Source: Streptococcus parasanguinis (GTDB taxonomy: Bacteria > Bacillota > Bacilli > Lactobacillales > Streptococcaceae). Taken from it: DNA of 22,869 bases. How positions within the stretch are numbered: the stretch's first letter is position 1; the number at the start of each line of letters is the position of its first letter. The position numbers were made by a program, and so were the translations under genes. Below are positions 21,801-22,869 of this stretch, one piece after another. The notes under the pieces are model-generated. The model was not told where the DNA came from. It worked only from the letters and a program-made list of their open reading frames with translations, and did no database searches. Location: contig JAGZKI010000042.1 of the NCBI GenBank assembly GCA_018365265.1, positions 1 to 22,869 on the forward strand, read 5' to 3'.

Positions 21801-22869
21801 TCAGCTTCAACCTCAGCATCTGAATCAGCATCAACGTCAGCAAGCCAATCAGCATCATTGAGCACATCGGCTTCAGTAAGTGCATCAACATCAGCAAGCC
21901 AATCAGCATCATTGAGCACATCGGCTTCAGTAAGTGCATCAACATCAGCAAGCCAATCAGCATCATTGAGTACATCGGCTTCAGTAAGTGCATCAACATC
22001 AGCAAGCCAATCAGTATCATTGAGCACATCGGCTTCAGTAAGTGCATCAACATCAGCAAGCCAATCAGCATCATTGAGCACATCGGCTTCAGTAAGTGCA
22101 TCAACGTCAGCAAGCCAATCAGCATCATTGAGTACCTCAGCGTCTGCATCTGAGTCAGCATCACAATCTATTTCAGAATCACAATCTGAGTCAGCATCAG
22201 TATCATTGAGCGAATCAGTATCAGTATCTCAATCATTGTCTGAATCAGCTTCAACGTCATTGTCTGAGTCAGCTTCAACATCAGTAAGCCAATCATCATC
22301 ATTGAGCGAATCAGTATCTGCATCTGAGTCAGCATCGCAATCTATTTCAGAATCACAATCTGAGTCAGCATCAGTATCATTGAGCGAATCAGTATCAGTA
22401 TCTCAATCATTGTCTGAATCAGCTTCAACTTCTGCATCTGAATCAGCATCAACGTCAGCAAGCCAATCAGCATCATTGAGTACCTCAGCGTCTGAATCAG
22501 CATCAACGTCAGCAAGCCAATCAGCATCATTGAGTACCTCAGCATCTGAATCAGCATCAACGTCAGCAAGTCAATCAGCATCATTGAGTACATCAGCATC
22601 TGAATCAGCTTCAACCTCAGCAAGCCAATCAGCATCATTGAGTACATCAGCATCTGAATCAGCTTCAACATCAGCGAGCCAATCAGCATCATTGAGTACA
22701 TCAGCATCTGAGTCAGCTTCAACATCAGCAAGCCAATCAGCATCATTGAGTACATCAGCATCTGAATCAGCTTCAACATCAGTAAGTCAATCAGTATCAG
22801 CATCTGAATCAACTTCAACATCAGTAAGTCAATCAGTGTCTGCATCTGAATCAACTTCAACATCAGTAA
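18888..22869 (+). CDS. Serine-rich-repeat glycoprotein adhesin (Fap1/GspB type), 5' part
   Basis: The frame is open to the right edge (1327 codons visible, no stop), so the C-terminus and expected LPXTG anchor lie outside. Residues 1 to about 90 form the long signal typical of accessory-Sec (SecA2/SecY2) substrates: the KxYKxGKxW-like motif KLIKSGKNW (20-28), then a glycine-rich hydrophobic core (LLKGIVAAGAVLGAATVANA, 69-88). A short serine-rich stretch (about 117-160) precedes a non-repeat binding region (about 185-760) with a helical first part and a beta-rich second part, like the two halves of the Fap1 head. From residue 764 on, a large Ser/Ala/Thr/Glu domain follows, the expected site of O-glycosylation. 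AAGGAG lies 6 nt before the ATG. The glycosyltransferase and accessory-Sec genes are not in view. SRR family is firm; ligand unknown; Fap1 likeness is by layout. Confidence 0.95.
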   Translation, partial: MFFKRSNGEFRETDRVTRFKLIKSGKNWLRAATSNFGLLKVIRGQVEETVVAEVREDEVSATEMTSRGLLKGIVAAGAVLGAATVANAAKADENGSDVATASELSSEALVVQGSTVLGTTSTTQSTTESTTESASASASASTSTSVSVSVSESASLSEQGSAELSAALSESAVATSSEAASDASTTATKSEDKVVLEQNTSEAALLNKIAGDYSATVSAPEKKAALDAAIAKVQTELTASNGLINANASAQSYAEQRERLSKSVDDMMATLTAAGFTGNTTVNGAPAVYAQLDAIATSSTNPSGVAVTPGMDNANGATLTDKSTTIPSGYAADPTSGRLTFGIWNLSSYNQLYNKNYYITLSVDKTNSASNPNVFVRLVDKTTGSEVANTTLSNAVAAKEINLGNLSSQKYYPYLVYNASTDGNPSSVDIIIKHNEELNPSGFDYKTEQVYDYLSPANQGEKKPNVEIAVPSTKMNQTTHYKVVDTTSSTYNASRSKADTTTQSYKPTGNETELASYTQTGIQGQNYTASNPRTFDGYVLYQQADSSTMSGELGNTVGTKYAELKGSRQHYYVKRIREIVDNDGSTVTKIYVLDPSAVSTYNESVMADNTDTTGYTLVYTTPVIKPGDKYIPAATNMEADKRLVSSKNGDYQLSVSPWHNPDKPNEGLVYITGWYTAGHYNDANYMFIDEPKGTASALPGGNTQNVIGGRTKYAIVQSTGKIFTDSFGNPVKSTSGFGNQYSIPSASEKPSGDTVHYYRKMNDSESASQSQSQSNSQSLSESEVVSKSQSVSQSQSTSEKTSKSISESASASLSESTRESASTSTSQSASLSTSASTSASTSGSQSASLSTSASVSASTSASQSASLSTSASVSASTSGSQSASLSTSASVSASTSASQSASLSTSASVSASTTQSNSESNTESASQSISESRSESASISLSESVSLSESRSESASTSASQSASLSESRSESASTSASESASTSASQSASLSTSASVSASTSASQSASLSTSASVSASTSASQSASLSTSASVSASTSASQSVSLSTSASVSASTSASQSASLSTSASVSASTSASQSASLSTSASASESASQSISESQSESASVSLSESVSVSQSLSESASTSLSESASTSVSQSSSLSESVSASESASQSISESQSESASVSLSESVSVSQSLSESASTSASESASTSASQSASLSTSASESASTSASQSASLSTSASESASTSASQSASLSTSASESASTSASQSASLSTSASESASTSASQSASLSTSASESASTSASQSASLSTSASESASTSVSQSVSASESTSTSVSQSVSASESTSTSV
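21369..22869 (+). repeat. 54-bp (18-residue) serine-rich coding repeats
   Basis: Blocks with a strict 54-bp period, unit SASLSTSASVSASTSASQ or the variant with ESAST. In-register copies start at 21369, 21423, 21477, 21531 and 21585; again at 21849, 21903, 21957, 22011, 22065 and 22119; and again from 22467 to about 22737. Between them a longer unit (SQSISESQSESASVSLSES) occurs twice, near 22160 and 22340. Near-identical nucleotides imply recent expansion. The array runs off the window. Confidence 0.93.

Noticed and set aside
21292..22863. Long minus-strand open frames opposite the SRR repeats, including Asp/Ala-rich and Leu/Met-rich repeat proteins
   Set aside because: They are antisense shadows of the periodic serine codons, with no ribosome binding sites or promoters.

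Overview
The window looks like chromosomal DNA of an oral Streptococcus of the mitis/sanguinis/parasanguinis type. The evidence is low G+C, streptococcal extended -10 promoters (TGnTATAAT), strong AGGAG-type ribosome binding sites, a streptococcal core block (dut, histidine phosphatase, radA, carbonic anhydrase, then gltX further on), a ComX-type cin-box, LPXTG sorting signals, and a serine-rich-repeat (SRR) adhesin with a KxYKxGKxW-like export signal. The SRR protein has a Fap1-like layout, so S. parasanguinis or a close relative is my best guess. The species is inference.

Layout, left to right. (1) 1-880: the 3' end of an LPXTG cell-wall protein, with seven 45-bp repeats at the left edge. 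(2) 945-2915, minus strand: gpsA then galU, a small operon for glycerol-3-phosphate and UDP-glucose supply. (3) 3188-3877: a class-I glutamine-amidotransferase-like hydrolase. (4) 4026-7358, minus strand: a large anchored adhesin built from predicted isopeptide-forming domains, with its own strong promoter. (5) 7691-10117: a competence (cin-box) and housekeeping promoter region driving dut, a histidine phosphatase and radA; radA has no canonical start codon and appears to begin at ATC. (6) 10170-10745: a beta-carbonic anhydrase with its own promoter. (7) 10746-11225: no protein gene, but a consensus promoter, a roughly 150-nt structured stretch and a strong terminator form a candidate small RNA or leader. 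(8) 11226-12853: permease and ATPase of an ABC importer-like system with no binding-protein gene beside them. (9) 12854-13750: about 900 bp without a protein gene, holding a 38-bp direct repeat around a hairpin-rich segment, then a palindrome, a strong promoter and a long repeat-bearing leader. (10) 13751-14293: an unrecognised 180-residue protein with a perfect Shine-Dalgarno sequence. (11) 14497-17011: an RNase J paralogue with altered active-site residues, then the esterase estA. (12) 17195-18652: gltX. (13) 18888 to the right edge: the 5' part of the SRR adhesin gene, still open at the edge.

Taken together, core genes for DNA repair, RNA decay, translation and precursor supply are interleaved with three separate cell-wall adhesins. 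Repeat-bearing intergenic DNA lies between some of the units. The parts least explained by known families are the candidate RNA at about 10.9-11.06 kb, the 12.85-13.75 kb region with its downstream hypothetical gene, and the repeat that starts exactly at stop codons. No tRNA, rRNA, CRISPR array, complete insertion sequence or prophage gene was seen.
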